A stretch of DNA of 64,000 nucleotides from Hemerocallis citrina (Eukaryota > Streptophyta > Magnoliopsida > Asparagales > Asphodelaceae). The DNA lies in the NCBI GenBank assembly GCA_017893485.1, contig CM030359.1:32864430-32928429 (forward strand), in the 5' to 3' direction. The notes under the pieces are model-generated. The model was not told the origin of the DNA. It saw only the letters and a program-made list of their open reading frames with translations, and searched no databases. The translations under genes and the position numbers were made by a program. How positions within the stretch are numbered: the first letter of the stretch is position 1; every line of letters starts with the position of its first letter. Below, in pieces: positions 47,901 through 59,890 of the stretch.

Positions 47901-50900
47901 CTCAAATGTGTTACTACCAGTGAAATTTCTTACTACTTTCAAAATAAGGTATTTTAGAATACCTATTATCTTCTTTTTCCTCTTCCTCTTCTACCATAAT
48001 TTCTTACTGCATTTTATAAAGAGCTTAATTAGTTAACTTGTTTTCCGCAAATTAGTCTTGTAACATTGTATCTGCACTTATTAGAAATGAAATAGTGTCT
48101 TTAGCTTAGATGGATTTTTAATGAAATCAAGCCTATGACACAATATAGCTTAGATGGATTTCTAGTGAACACAAAATTGTTGTCGTGCCATAATATGCAA
48201 ACCCACCTTGATTGTTAACTAGTTTGAGGTGTTATCATTGAGAATTTGTGACGATGGTATGGTGAAGATTTTCTTATGTGTTTTGATTTAGTTTAATTTT
48301 GCATAAGAGGTCACATGGTTAGTAGATTATTGTAGTACATACTGATGGTTTGTGGCTTAGTATAAAAATTGCAAGAGAACGTGGATGTGGATGTGCACTG
48401 ATTATTAAATTTAGGACATGTTTGAGAAGTGTTAGATTCATGTCCAAGGAGTGTCCACGAGTGTCAGTGATTGTTCTGCGCAGGCCTTTTTTGAATGAAT
48501 TACGTGGAGTAGGTGAGATTCCTTTGATTTATGTTTCCATTGCTTGCTAAATTCACTAGAGATGTGGCTTATGTATCCTTGTATTTTGAGAAATTTATAT
48601 TTTTCCTCAGCTTCTACTGAAGTTCCCTAGGGTGGGTGAATACTGAATAGGAGCATCCATCGATGACAAATTTGAACTTTTCTTTGAGAGAAAATGATGC
48701 ACACAGGAATATAAGAATTAGAGCCAAAATAAATGCAATGAATGGGTTGAGAAATTTAAAAAATAAATGCTAATTAGAGAGGCACACGATTCTTCTGGTG
48801 GTTGGACAACACGCGCCTGCGCCAATCCCCAAGGTCATTCTTACAGTGAGTTCCAAGATTAGCATGAATTTGCAAGTAACAGAGCTCAAATAGTTCTTTT
48901 TCTTGGAAATACATGCAAAATTGCAAATATTAGCTCAGAAGTTGTGCCCAGAGATGTAGGCCAAAACCTCTCAAAAGAAACTATTTGTTGGGAGAGTCGG
49001 GGCATGTTAAACTGCAAAGGTCGACCCCTAAGTACAATCAGATTGGTCTTTGATGCCTTTTTTTACCCATACAGTTGAATACTCTCAAGATATTAAACTC
49101 TTATTAGAATGTGGATGCCAATCAGATTATTTCATCTCTATGTGTGCTACTCATTGAAATTGGTGACGATTTTTATGCATTAAGAGAATAATATGAAACT
49201 CTTAATGACTTAGATTATAAGGAAAAATTATGTGCATTACTTTTGCTAATCATCTTTGAATAATGGAAGAGATTAAATTAACTTAATAAGTATATTCTCC
49301 AAATCCTTATCAGCAATTATGAGTGTTACTCAGTCTGGGTATATTTCATGGCCTTTTCATTCACAATTCATGACAAATTTAAGAACTATGTATATTTTGG
49401 GTATGTTTTGAAGTTACCTCAAGGAAATTCTGTGATTCCTTCATTTGTTTGATTTTTCTAAATTATAATAGACGGTGATACCTGTCATAGTGCTTGATTA
49501 TCAAGCTTCAATCATGATATAAAGTATCCAGATGTTTTTTTTTTCTTTCTTGCAAAATGGTTTTCAACTTCTTATAAAAGACATCTTTCCTGCATCTTGT
49601 TCAATGCTGATTCTTCTAAAAATGTCATCTTCCCACAGACTAAGATTCCCTGATTTTTTGGTACTTTCTTGATTTGCTTGTGAGAAATCTCTCTGCACTC
49701 GGTTGCATAAGGTATTTACTCTTCGTCAAAGATATTGGTTTTTTTTTTTTTTTTTTTAATGTTCTATCAGGGGAAGCTAGACTGCCATTTGTTTAATTAT
49801 TTTCTTTTTTTTCTGTTAAGATGAATCCAAATACAGATTATCACTGTGTGAGAACATCTGCTTCTTATTTCCAGCAAGAAATTCCTATACCTATGGTTAG
49901 CTCAGCTGCATCTTTTTAAAATGTTTTATATCACACTTTTTCTGTAAAAAAATTGAAGATGCTGAGTATAAAGTATAACTTGCAAGGTACGACTATTGAT
50001 TTTAGACAAACCGCAGAGGGACAGTTTATAACAGAAAGTGAGCAGTCTCAAATGCCCTTTCTTTTCTCTATCTCCCTCGATTTTACTGTCTCTTAGTGTC
50101 GGATACTGATAGTATGGTTCATTTTGCAGTTGGAGGCAAACTCTCATTATTGTAGGAAATACATGTTTGTTTGTTTTTTTTTGGTTCATTTTGCTTGGCT
50201 ATTGGCTTTATTTGTGTGTCAAGAGTTTAGATTTGAACTAGTGGATATTATTTCACATGCCCAATGTGCGAAGAAAGAAAAAAAATGAATGACATACATT
50301 TGTGAACTATTAGATAAGTTTATATTGAGTGATGAAGAAAAAGATTCACTTATGTGAACTTGTTAGGAATGAAGTATTAAGATATCTTAAGGGTACTATA
50401 GGTTACAAACTTCATTATTCTAGACACCCTAATATCATAGAAGGTTACTCAGACGCAAACTGGGTAATTGACTCACATGATGTGAAATCCACAACTGGAT
50501 ATGTTTTTACCCTAGGAGGAGCTGCAATCTCCTGGGGTTCATGCAAACATACAATCACAGATAGAAGTACTATGGATTCTGGAATGATAGCTTTGGATAC
50601 TACTTGTACAGAAGCTGAATGGCTAAGAAATTTGATTATGCATATACCTGTTACTAATATTCATGTTCCTGCTGTTTCCATACATTGTGATAATAAATCT
50701 GTTATAAAACTACTAAAGCATGATTCTGTGAATGCTAAGATGAACAGGTACCTGCAGCTGCACTTCAAGTCAATCAAGAGCCGATTAGGCAAATATGTGG
50801 TTCTTGACTATATAAAGTCAGAAAAGAACCTTGCAGACCACTTGACAAAGGGTTTGTCTAGGACGTTGATCCTAGAATCATCGAGGGGGATGGGGTTAAG

Positions 50901-52730
50901 CCCATAAGTAAGTCACCAGCAGTGGCAACCCAACCTAGTCTGACTGGAGATCCCAAGAAGCCGGTTCAATGGGTAGAAACAAGCTGGACTTCGGTGACTA
51001 TTATGGAACACTGACTCAGAGATTAAATTCTCATAAATTAATGCCCAGGTGGCTGTACGAGGTTGTACAATGATATCCCATCCCTATGGTGACAGTGTTC
51101 CTATGTGATCTGGTTAGGATGAGTTCTAAACTCTTAATAGGTCCAAACATTATTATGTAGGGTTGACTCCGATCACCAACCCTTTGAGGACTTACCTATA
51201 TGAGAGGTCGTGAAGGCCGCGACTATGGGACAGGGCGATCCCAGACAACTCTTATGAATATGGAAAAAGTGCGCATGGCCATTCAAAAGCGCCACCCGAT
51301 AGACCCAAGAACCTCTGGCGTACTATGTGTGCTATTTTCTGAATCTGATTCAAGAAGTCTGATTCAAGGCATAGTCCATCAAGCACTTCTTCAGACAAAG
51401 ACAATAGTCACTATGTGAGATTCAAGGCTGTAGTCCATCTCATTTATGCATAGTATACTCTTGCCCAGAACTTCTCCATCATTATTCTTTTGTTATCTCT
51501 GTCTTCGGATCTTGGTTTTGGAGGGGGATTGTTGGCCTTTTGGTCAAAACCAAGCTCCTCCTTTCCTTGCTTTTAGTCCCACATCGGTTGGGAGATGTGC
51601 ATTGTGAGTGGGATCAGCCCATATATACTCTAGTCTTCTCTTCCCTTAAGACTACTGAAAAATATTTTCCCACATAACTCTTCCTCTCCTTCACTTCTTC
51701 CCTGCCAAATCCGGTACTTTGCTTTTCTCTTCCGTTCTGGGCAAGGACAAGTTCGGGTCGATCTCTCGACGTTGTGTGCGACAGCGAGACGCCGGTGATA
51801 CCGGGAATTTTACCACTAGGAGCATCTGAGAAACGTCTGCACATAAGACCTCGGATCAACTCTTAGGGCAGTGCGTTCCGCACGACTTCCCCGTAGGCCG
51901 GTAACTTTGTTCTTATTTATTTTAATTTGTTATCTTGGGTTGCAGAAAATCAAAGATTCGAGGGTAATTTTTATAACAGCAATGTCCTTGGATGGTAATC
52001 AGGTGGATGCAAAATTGTAGTTGGGTTGAGACCTAGGAGGTTCTAGGCCTAGATATCTCCAAAAAAAAAAAAAAACCCCCAGAACATATTATGGTCTTAT
52101 GAAGCATTATCTTTAATCTTCAATACTCAACTGGTGAATTGATCTTACTTTATTTTGAGAAGGAGGAGAAGGCCAAGGCTAAAGACCTGCACCCTAAGCT
52201 CCTTGGTGGAATGTTCTTTTTCTTTGCTCTAGGGGCTACTGGTGGAGTTACAGCTTTACTCACATCTGACAAGCCCATTTTAGAGAGGTAAAATTGTGAG
52301 TACTTCCAAATATATATTAATTACAGATAGTATAATTTTTCTGACCCTACCCTGTTTGCAGCCCTCATGCAGTCACAGGATTGATCGGCTTATCCCTGTT
52401 AACTATTCAGACCATTTTGCCGGCATTATTTGAGGTAAACTAATAAAATTTCTTATGTTTATAATTGAAATATCTCTATTATTAGAGGCAATGAAATGCT
52501 GACATTCTACCCAGATTCTGTCATGAACAAAAAAAAAACCAAGAATATAAAATTCTAAACCCTTTGAAATGTAAGAAATTTGATCAAGTCTAATTTTCCT
52601 TTTCTTCTGTTAAATCTTTTTGTAGGAAAATCCAGGATTGAGGATAGTGCATGGGCTACTTGGCAGCAGCATCATGGCTCTTTTCCTTATCCATGCAGCA
52701 CTCGGCCTCCAGCTGGGTCTCAGCTTTTAA
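44958..52730 (+). CDS. DUF4079 chloroplast membrane protein, six exons
   Basis: Exons: 44958-45264, 45470-45567, 45697-45768, 52160-52287, 52362-52434, 52626-52730. All junctions are GT/AG and the 783 nt give 260 residues without a stop. The start at 44958 yields a Ser/Pro/Arg-rich chloroplast transit peptide (MLASTSTLQPHSSPSP...); an in-frame Met at 44808 is less likely because it would add a non-transit-like hydrophobic leader. The mature part has several hydrophobic helices: FLYSVAPFPLLLAAALPG; HPGNMAVVLFAMGGYG; GGMFFFFALGATGGVTALLT; HAVTGLIGLSLLTIQ; LGSSIMALFLIHAALG. These are the conserved blocks of DUF4079, a family of cyanobacteria and plastids without known function. Intron 3 is 6.4 kb because of a copia insertion; without it the intron would be ~0.33 kb. 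The acceptor of exon 4 could alternatively lie six bases downstream. Confidence 0.85.
45919..46367 (+). repeat. 5' LTR of the intronic copia element
   Basis: It starts TGTTGGCC and ends TATAACA. A TATATA box lies at 46011-46016. Confidence 0.92.
46011..46016 (+). promoter_or_regulatory. TATA box in the intronic copia LTR
   Basis: TATATA is preceded by agccca and followed by ctctagtc; the same box is at 51622-51627 in the 3' LTR. Both point along the direction of the host gene. Confidence 0.5.
46613..46660 (-). mobile_element. Helitron 3' terminus, inverted
   Basis: On the minus strand a perfect 9-bp stem (acacgtgcc / ggcacgtgt, 46629-46649) is followed by caacgggcaaac and CTAG at 46616-46613, then T. 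The Helitron should extend to the right, but its 5' TC end was not found; only the terminal region is marked. Confidence 0.65.
46661..50320. other. Unidentified insert inside the intronic copia element
   Basis: About 3.7 kb without a supported gene. Near 47100-47250 the sequence looks like a plant 5' UTR with a possible splice donor (ggttctgag/gtaattctc), followed by intron-like T-rich sequence. This could be a gene fragment captured by the Helitron ending at 46613. A (AAAT)n run lies at ~46913-46937 and poly(T) at 49739-49758. Confidence 0.4.
50329..50907 (+). pseudogene. copia RNase H, 3' end of pol
   Basis: The segment begins inside pol with NEVLRYLKGTIGY. It carries GYSDANW, TTGYVFTLGGAAISW, CTEAEW, HCDNKSV and the tail DYIKSEKNLADHLTKGL...SRGMGL, the standard end of copia polyproteins. 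The usual active-site block TEAE is present, but the preceding A(L)S(S)xE region reads MIALDTT. RT, integrase, protease and gag are absent. Confidence 0.88.
51516..51528 (+). promoter_or_regulatory. Polypurine tract of the intronic copia element
   Basis: tttggaggggga stands directly before the 3' LTR. Confidence 0.75.
51530..51978 (+). repeat. 3' LTR of the intronic copia element
   Basis: Nearly identical to 45919-46367, ends in CA and is followed by the duplication gcaat. Confidence 0.92.
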
Positions 52731-53336
52731 ATACCTTCATTCCCTTGCTTAGTGCAATTTATGTGAATAATTTATAATTGTCCTCGTATTAATGTAACTT
52801 TTCCCATAGGATTTAATTAGAGTTCATGTTATTGGTTAGGATATGGTTGCATAATACTGTTTCAGAATGCATAGAGATTTCTGATATGGACATGCTCAAG
52901 TTTTCTGCATACCCTTAATCATATACTGCACAAGAAATATTGTTATAACATAATGATAAGTACAAAAATTATACCAAATGATAACAAACAAGAAAAAAGA
53001 ATAATAAAATAAAAACTGATGTCCAATTATCCATGGTACATCTTAAATAATAATCATTTTTTTGGAAATATACCCAAGAATTGGCTAAAACAATACAGTG
53101 TGCTAAGATAAAGGGAAAGGATTTGCAATGTAAAATCCACAGGGCTTGATATACATTCAATGCCTGCCTCATAAACATTATTCCTTACAGATTCTAAAAT
53201 GTAAATTTATAATATCATTGTAATCAGAATAGAATTAACAAAAACTACCATCCAATTTATATTTGCCTACTTCAACTTCGACTTTATTGATTACCGACAG
53301 ACTTCTTATCGTTTAAGGGTCCCACAGTAGGGATCT
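52731..53336. other. Intergenic region between convergent genes
   Basis: It holds the 3' UTRs of the DUF4079 gene (from the left) and the MRS2 gene (from the right). AT-rich stretches such as aataatttataa at ~52758 could serve as poly(A) signals. No transposon was recognised here. Confidence 0.7.
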
Positions 53337-56300
53337 CTATGGCCCAAGCAACTTTTTCCATCGGGCATAACCTAGCATAAGCAGGAAGATAACAAAACAC
53401 CCAGATGACGTGCCCCCAACAAATGACCAAAAGATGTTCTGGATTTGGAAGAGCTCGCATGGGATATTCATTGCAAAAATTCCTACTATCAGGGTGTCTA
53501 ATGCTATAGCAAATGATGCAATGGTCAGTGTTAGCTGGAGCTGGATAAGCTCATTTCGCTGGTTGTCGAGTTGAATGTTGACATAGTCTTCAGTGTCATC
53601 AATATATTCTCTCACCTGCAGTCCCCAAAGGAGAAATTATCATTATTATTGAAGAGTGGAGAAGACAAAATTGATAGGATATGCTTAAGCAATATTTATT
53701 CCACTTCAAAGAACTAAATTTTGTGCTTCTTGGTGATTAAAATAGTTATATTTGAAAGGTCTACATAGACCTGCGGCCAACCTTGCTACAATATAAAATG
53801 GAACTGTGGAACCAAAAGTCAGAAGACTTCATGTTATGTAAAACGGAATCAGTATAAACTAGTCCCCAAATTTTGATATCTTTGACTAGCATACACTTAT
53901 AGGTTTCAATAGCAAACACAGATTGAATACACAACGGAAAAATTACAAAGGATTGAAACCTAGTCATGGATCCATGCGAAAATCATAAAACGTGTTTAGG
54001 AATTATACCTTAAGGATGAATCTACTATCTCCAAGATATGTCGATCACAGCACTGCAATGTTGCGGTGCCTCTACGGTATCCACACGAACGGATCAAAAC
54101 CAAGCTTTCCTCACGCCGCGGTGCTAGCTGCGGAATGGGGTTGTTCCTCACAATCTCTCTCTCACAATTTCTGTGACGGCTAGGAATTTCCCATGTCACT
54201 TTTCCACAGATATATATCATATATATAGTTGCAGTAAATCAACCCTAAGAAAGTAACGAGCTTGTTGGGCTCATAATCCGACCTGGGTCAGATTCGTGTA
54301 TGGGTCTCTGAACTTTAGTTAGCCCATTTAATCTAATTAAATGTCCAACTAATGTCAGGAGTCCAAGTCTTACTTGGATTTCCAATTAAATTCATCTAAT
54401 AAATTTAAATCCCAATTTCGATCCATTCTAAGTGTGTGACCCTGTAGGTTCCCATTACGTTGACAGTGGATACTAAAATCATATTCTAGTATTAGAAACG
54501 GTGAGCGGTATCTAACAATACAGCACTGCTACTTATGTAGTGGGAATATCAGTGACTTGACATAACCTATTCGTGACCAATGTTACCATGTAGTCTACTC
54601 CCTTTATCCAAATATCTTAATTGACCACAAGGCATAAAGCGTGTCACCCTTATATAGTTCAATCTTTGATTTCTTGATCTCCGAGTAGACATACTAAAAC
54701 AAATGAGCTCAATATCTCATATTGACTCATTTGAGCATGGTCATGCATTTTGTAGTCTCACTCAATCAAGGAGCTCATAGATATCGCTCATATTATGTAA
54801 GAGAGACAAATCCTATCTAAGTCACTCACATCCCTCCGCATGATTTATAGTATATCCAATAGTTGACTTTATAATTACCTTATTACAGGTAACGTTTGAC
54901 GACATTAAAACATATAACTTCTCATATAGGGAACCATAGCGACTTCAAATCAAAGGAGTACATACACCATGGTCACTGTAAGAACCGCTTATGACACTCA
55001 CGTAATGATCCATGAAGCGTTCTCATGGTGGGTCAGTCCAGTACATTATTACTCTAAAATGTACCCATGTGAAGACTTGAAATCTCATATCCATGACCCG
55101 TGAGATATGGTTATCAGTCTACGCACATATCAATGCATTATTGTTGTCCTAATTCACAATAATACTTCACTAGGGACATTTTTAAGAATAGTGTTCTGAT
55201 TACAACCAATAGGATCTCACAATTAAGTCATGCACTTGATATCTCATGGTATTGAACCTACTATTCTAAGGACTATTATGCTCATTTAATCCCAATAAAC
55301 AACACAATAAATGAAATGCCACATATATGAAATAAATGTCATAATGCAATGTAAACTAGTAATGTCAATACACAACTGGCCTCTAGGACATACACCAACA
55401 TATACATCATGGAAACACGAGACCAAACACAAATACCAACCAAGCCATAGTCTATCCCAACAAATACCAACCAAGTCATAGTCTATCCCAGGGATGAAGC
55501 CAGAACAATTATATTAAGAAGGTCAACTACCTCTTTGCTTTGGTGATGAATGAATTGATGCGAGGAATACAAGATGAGGTCCATTGGTGTCTACTTTTTG
55601 CCAGTGACGTTTTAGTGGACGAGACTACAGCAGGCATCAATGCTAAATTAGAACTGTGGAGCGAAACTTTAGAAGGTAGAGGCTTTAGAATAAGCAGAAC
55701 TAAAACAAAATATATGGAGTGTAATTTTAGTGATATTCGAAATACAAATGAGGAAGTAGTGAAAGCTTGATGGTCAGGAGATACCTAAGAGGGATAGTTT
55801 TTTATATTTAGGCTCGATTATACAAAGAGATGAGGAGATTTGTCAAGATGTTATAAGATCCAAGTCGGGTGGCTTAAGTAGAGAAATGCTAGTAGTATTT
55901 TATGTGACAAACATATACCTTTGAGGTTGACGGAAAGATTTTATAGGACGGCTGTTAGACCAGCTATGATGTATGGAGCAGAGTGTTGGGCAACAAAGAA
56001 ACATGTCCAAAAAAATAATTGTAGCGGAGATGAGGATGCTAAGAAGGATGTGTGATAAAACCATGAAGGATAGAATTAGATTCGAGCACATACAGGACAT
56101 GGTAAAGGTAGCAACTATATAAGATAGATTAAGAGATAATCGTCTGCTCCCGTTAGAAATAGTGATTGGATAAATATTAAGGGTGGAGTTAGGGTAGGGG
56201 AAGACCTAAACTTACTTGGGTGAAAACTGTAAGAAAATATATGATAGTTTGTGGCCTTACAAATGAAATTGCGCTAAACCGAACAGAATGGAAAAGGAGG

Positions 56301-56734
56301 ATTCATGTAGCCGACCCCAACTAGTTGGGAAAAATGCCTTGTTCAACTAACAACAATAACTTACCAATTAATTTGTTTCACAACTAGGACCAATAAATAA
56401 AAAACGTAATAAGATGTCCACACATTCACATGTATGAGCATGAATTGATGTATTTTTTTCTTCTAAATTATGTCGTACTCTTCCATATCCATAAACAAAC
56501 AGTCTTAAGCGGAAAACTGAACCCTTCAACAGCTATAGACGTGTTTAATGGGAAGGAATTTCAAAAACACAGTGTGATTATAAAATCACTCTGGTTTCAA
56601 ATGCAAATAACAATTATTTCAAAATCCATGTGACTCTTATTGTGATTTTCAAATACACACCTAGCGTGATTTAGGAGCCACTCAACATGGATTTCGCATA
56701 GTAGTATTGTTATATATGATTACGAGATTAATAA

Positions 56735-56775
<41 letters not shown>

Positions 56776-59700
56776 GTATATTGTATTATTTAATAATATT
56801 CAATCAAAATATTAGTTTTACTAAACAACACATGGAATTTACTTTTTTCTAAAATTAATAAGTTGAAGCCAAGGAAATTGGCATAAAATGTTTTGTGATA
56901 TGTGCACCTAACAAGAAGAAAAAAAGGAAAAAATGTTGAATATCTTTGATAGCATCTTACAAAATTTGATATAACTTAAAATTTTGTATAAGAATTACTA
57001 TGTTGACATAAATATAATTTTCAATGAGAAATTAATTTGGTCATTTTTAGATATTATCACCGGACATGATTACATCCATTAATCTTCTTTGAAAAGATGA
57101 TTGGCGTATAAGAATGAGAAAGATTACATCTTTTTTTCTTGGGAGAAGAAAAAGAAAAAAAAAAGATCATTTTCTAACCCTAACCAAAAAAAGAGAGAAA
57201 TTGATCCTCGTGATCAAAATTAAGTTTTTTGGGAGATTTTTATTATCCATTTACTCATTTACATTGTTTGGGTTTAAAAAAAATGAAGAAAAAGTGATGA
57301 GGACATCAAATCTGTTTTATTTTGTTTTGGCAATTAAAGCCATATGTAGTAGTTTTACGATTTGTAATCTTTCTTTTATGCATTAGAATATTTCTGAGAT
57401 TTTAAAATATTTATGAGATTTTAAAATATTTCTGAGATTTGTATCAAGATTATATATAGGCCTTGAGCTTAATGAGAAGTAATGCTATTCTGATTAAAAA
57501 AATTATTGTGTTGAGTTATTGCTCTTCATCCCTCTTTTTGTGTGATACAATTAAGAGAACTATAAATCCTAATAAAATTTTATGGTTTGTGATAAACTCT
57601 AAAACTACCCCCAAATCCCCAAATCAATTAAACCCAAATCCTAATCCCCAAATCCAAAACCCTTACCCCTCTTCATCTTCCTCCTCTCTTCACTCAGATC
57701 CGTCGATCCCTCGACCTCACCGTCGATCCACCGCCACCCCGCCGTCGTCCTCATCACCCCCAATCTCGCAACCCCCGTACGTCCTCCTTGCTGCAACTCA
57801 TTGCCCTCGTCGACCACTACGACCGACCTGCACCCATCGCCAGCACTATCTCATCCCTCACCCCGAAGCACCTCGTCGACCTCCATCTCCGACCACCACC
57901 TCCACCTCCTGAACCCACTTCAGCTCGAAACCTTAATCCCCCTCACCCGTCGATCCCACATTTCACCCTCGCCGTTGTCGAAAACCCGCCAGCGCCACCA
58001 CTGCCACCACCCAATATCGACCACCTCTCCTTCTTCACTTGTTGTCGTCGACTCTCACATCGTCGCCGACCCCCACCGGCGCAGCCACAGTCGCTGGCGC
58101 CTCTGCCAGCCACCGGCGTACCCCGTCGCTAGCTGCAACTGCCACCACGACTCGTTCATCGACATCGGTAAACTCTTTCCACTTCTCATTTATTTGTGTT
58201 ACTGTCTTACCATCTCTATTATATTATTTGATTTATCTGTCGTCCACAAATATTGAGAGTGGGCATTTCTACTTGCTAATTAGAGTACAAATCAATATTG
58301 TATCTTTTACTTGCTAGAACGCTTAGAGATACAATTATTGATTGTTAGACCTGAATCGTTAATTGGGCTTGTTAAACTTAATTCAATTCTTGAAAATCCA
58401 TCGAACCGATTAACTATTTTAAATTCTAACTTGATTCGCATTACATGTTGGTAAAACTAATTCTTTAAAATTCTTGAAAATTCTCTATTTAGGATTACGT
58501 TTTACATCAAAATGAAGAAGGGAAAGATGCTCAAGAAGGAGAGGAAGGAGATGAAAGGTTTTACAGGATTTGAGAATCATAGGGTGATAGGTGTGTTTTT
58601 GGAGTAAGGATTTGGACATCATATATTATAAAGTATCATTCGAAACAACAAAAAAGTGCAATTTCATCAAAACCACCATGATTTTAAAATCATATTTGAC
58701 TAACATCAAAATTTTAAATCACACTTAATAATCCTCTTCCACTAACACCTAACTTTAAAAAAAACACAGTGATTTTTAAAATGTATTTTTGAAATCCCTT
58801 CCCACTAACACTCCCTAAGGAACTTGCTGTTGTGCTACATGCACTTGCCAATTTGTTATACTTCTTAGGAAATCATTTAGTCTTGTGTATTTTATATAAT
58901 AAACGATGCATTTTCCATTATAAATGATATGTTATAAAATAAAAAGCATTGAAAACAAAATATTACATCTTATCTTAACAAAAGAAAAAAGAGAGGATAT
59001 TATAACAGAGGTAATTTTGTGAAAAGAAGTATATTTGAGCTGGATGTTATAACAAAAAGGTTCTCAAGAATATTTTGAAAGACGAGGAGTTTAAAGGCAT
59101 AACTGGTTAAGGAGGATAATAGATATGCAACATCAAATAGGATGCCTAAACAGAATTTCCAATTATCGTTTTACACTTTTACTACAGTTTAAAAGGGGTT
59201 AATAGATGACCCGCTACTAGTAAAATACTCGAAAGATTATATAGGCCACTACTATGATCAGATTGGAGAAGTCATTGGGCTTTGCCTAGGAAATTCTTCT
59301 GACAGGCAAGACAACAATTTATTATTGGGTGTGGGGGTCAATACAAAAATTCTCAATCTCCCAAGGGTGTGAAATATTGGGGAGCACTGACCTCCCTAAG
59401 CAGCAAACAAGATCCACTATCCAAAATACTAAGCATGGTGCAACCTACATGATATGATTATGGCATCAATTTTATCAACAAACTAGTATATACAACTGGT
59501 TTGACAATACATGTGATAATCAAGTAGAGGAAAAAGTAATCCTATATTCACATATCATCCATAACACGCACAATAAAATTTTAAGGTTTAGGAACTCGGA
59601 CATACCGACAAGATCTTATTACGGGTTCCATCCAGCTGCATAAAATAAGCCTCAAGCAACATCTCCAAATCTTCCACATCATTATCATCGGAATAGATAC

Positions 59701-59890
59701 TTGTAGCAATGCTTGCACTCCGGTCAACTCTAGAGCTAACTCTTGTTAAGTTTGGGTGAACAGGCACTATGCTATTTGAACCTGCAGACATTAAAGCTTC
59801 AACTTGCTGACTCTGGAGTTGCCTTCTTGATAGATACAAATGGGCCATGTCTTCATTATCATCCAATAAGTGCTCAATTTCATCCCTCAC
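53337..59890 (-). CDS. MRS2: MRS2/MGT magnesium transporter, last two exons (partial gene)
   Basis: Exon 59890-59606 encodes [20 protein letters not shown]...[21 protein letters not shown], the coiled cytosolic stalk of the CorA/MRS2/ALR1 family. Exon 53615-53337 encodes [20 protein letters not shown], two membrane helices and the end [12 protein letters not shown]. Both junctions are GT/AG in phase 0 (donor GTATGT at 59605, acceptor at 53617-53616). The protein forms pentameric Mg2+ channels. The signature after helix 1 reads AMN (GIFAMNIP) instead of the near-invariant GMN, from a GCA codon. By similarity it is closest to the MRS2-4/MGT6 type. Earlier exons lie beyond the right edge. The intron of 6.0 kb is filled with repeats. 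Confidence 0.88.
53993..55400 (-). mobile_element. Possible solo LTR (copia-like) in the MRS2 intron
   Basis: On the minus strand the segment starts TGTTGGTGTATGTCCTAGAG, a typical plant copia LTR start, and a TG...CA boundary is possible at 53993 (cctaaaca). It has no coding sequence. The flanks (aaacg, tatac) do not match, so the boundaries or the solo-LTR reading may be wrong. Two ~32-bp direct copies of a caaataccaaccaag motif follow at 55429-55492. Confidence 0.45.
55505..56345 (+). mobile_element. RTE-type LINE fragment (broken RT)
   Basis: The frame gives [12 protein letters not shown] (the usual FADD site reads FASD), then [38 protein letters not shown] and [13 protein letters not shown], the order seen in plant RTE reverse transcriptases. 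The 3' end gccgaccccaactagttggg is the usual RTE tail. Many stops and frame changes are present. It is antisense to the MRS2 gene. Confidence 0.8.
56541..58815. mobile_element. Possible non-autonomous DNA transposon with C-rich, exon-like interior
   Basis: The left end, gtgtttaatgggaaggaatttcaaaaac, is an imperfect inverted match to the right end gaaatcccttcccactaacac (~58794-58815); both are followed inwards by variants of atcact. The interior at 57600-58140 is C-rich with CTCGACC/CGTCG repeats and resembles a 5' UTR or first exon followed by a tcggtaaac donor-like site at 58164. Overlapping open frames here have no recognisable domain. A tandem repeat of atttctgagattttaaaat lies at 57388-57440. 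Termini suggest a hAT-like MITE, but no target duplication was identified. Confidence 0.35.
56735..56775. repeat. (AAT)n microsatellite
   Basis: About 13 uninterrupted aat units. Confidence 0.95.
58816..59605. other. Intron sequence of MRS2
   Basis: AT-rich, no gene or element recognised. Confidence 0.5.

Larger units (their letters stand above)
45919..51978 (+). mobile_element. Copia LTR element in intron 3 of the DUF4079 gene
   Basis: Two 449-bp LTRs (45919-46367, 51530-51978) differ at about seven sites, all transitions. The 5-bp duplication gcaat lies at 45914-45918 and 51979-51983. The only copia coding left is RNase H near the 3' end. No tRNA-iMet primer site follows the 5' LTR. The internal part 46368-~50300 is not recognisable copia sequence and contains an inverted Helitron terminus. 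The element lies in the same orientation as the gene. Confidence 0.92.

Noticed and set aside
55286..55474. Cysteine-rich short open frame on the minus strand
   Set aside because: It spans the putative LTR boundary and a short tandem repeat; there is no sign of a gene.
57463..58256. Proline-rich open frames of up to 151 residues
   Set aside because: Three frames are open at once over the same C-rich DNA and none has a known domain. They are described only as a composition-biased, possibly captured segment.
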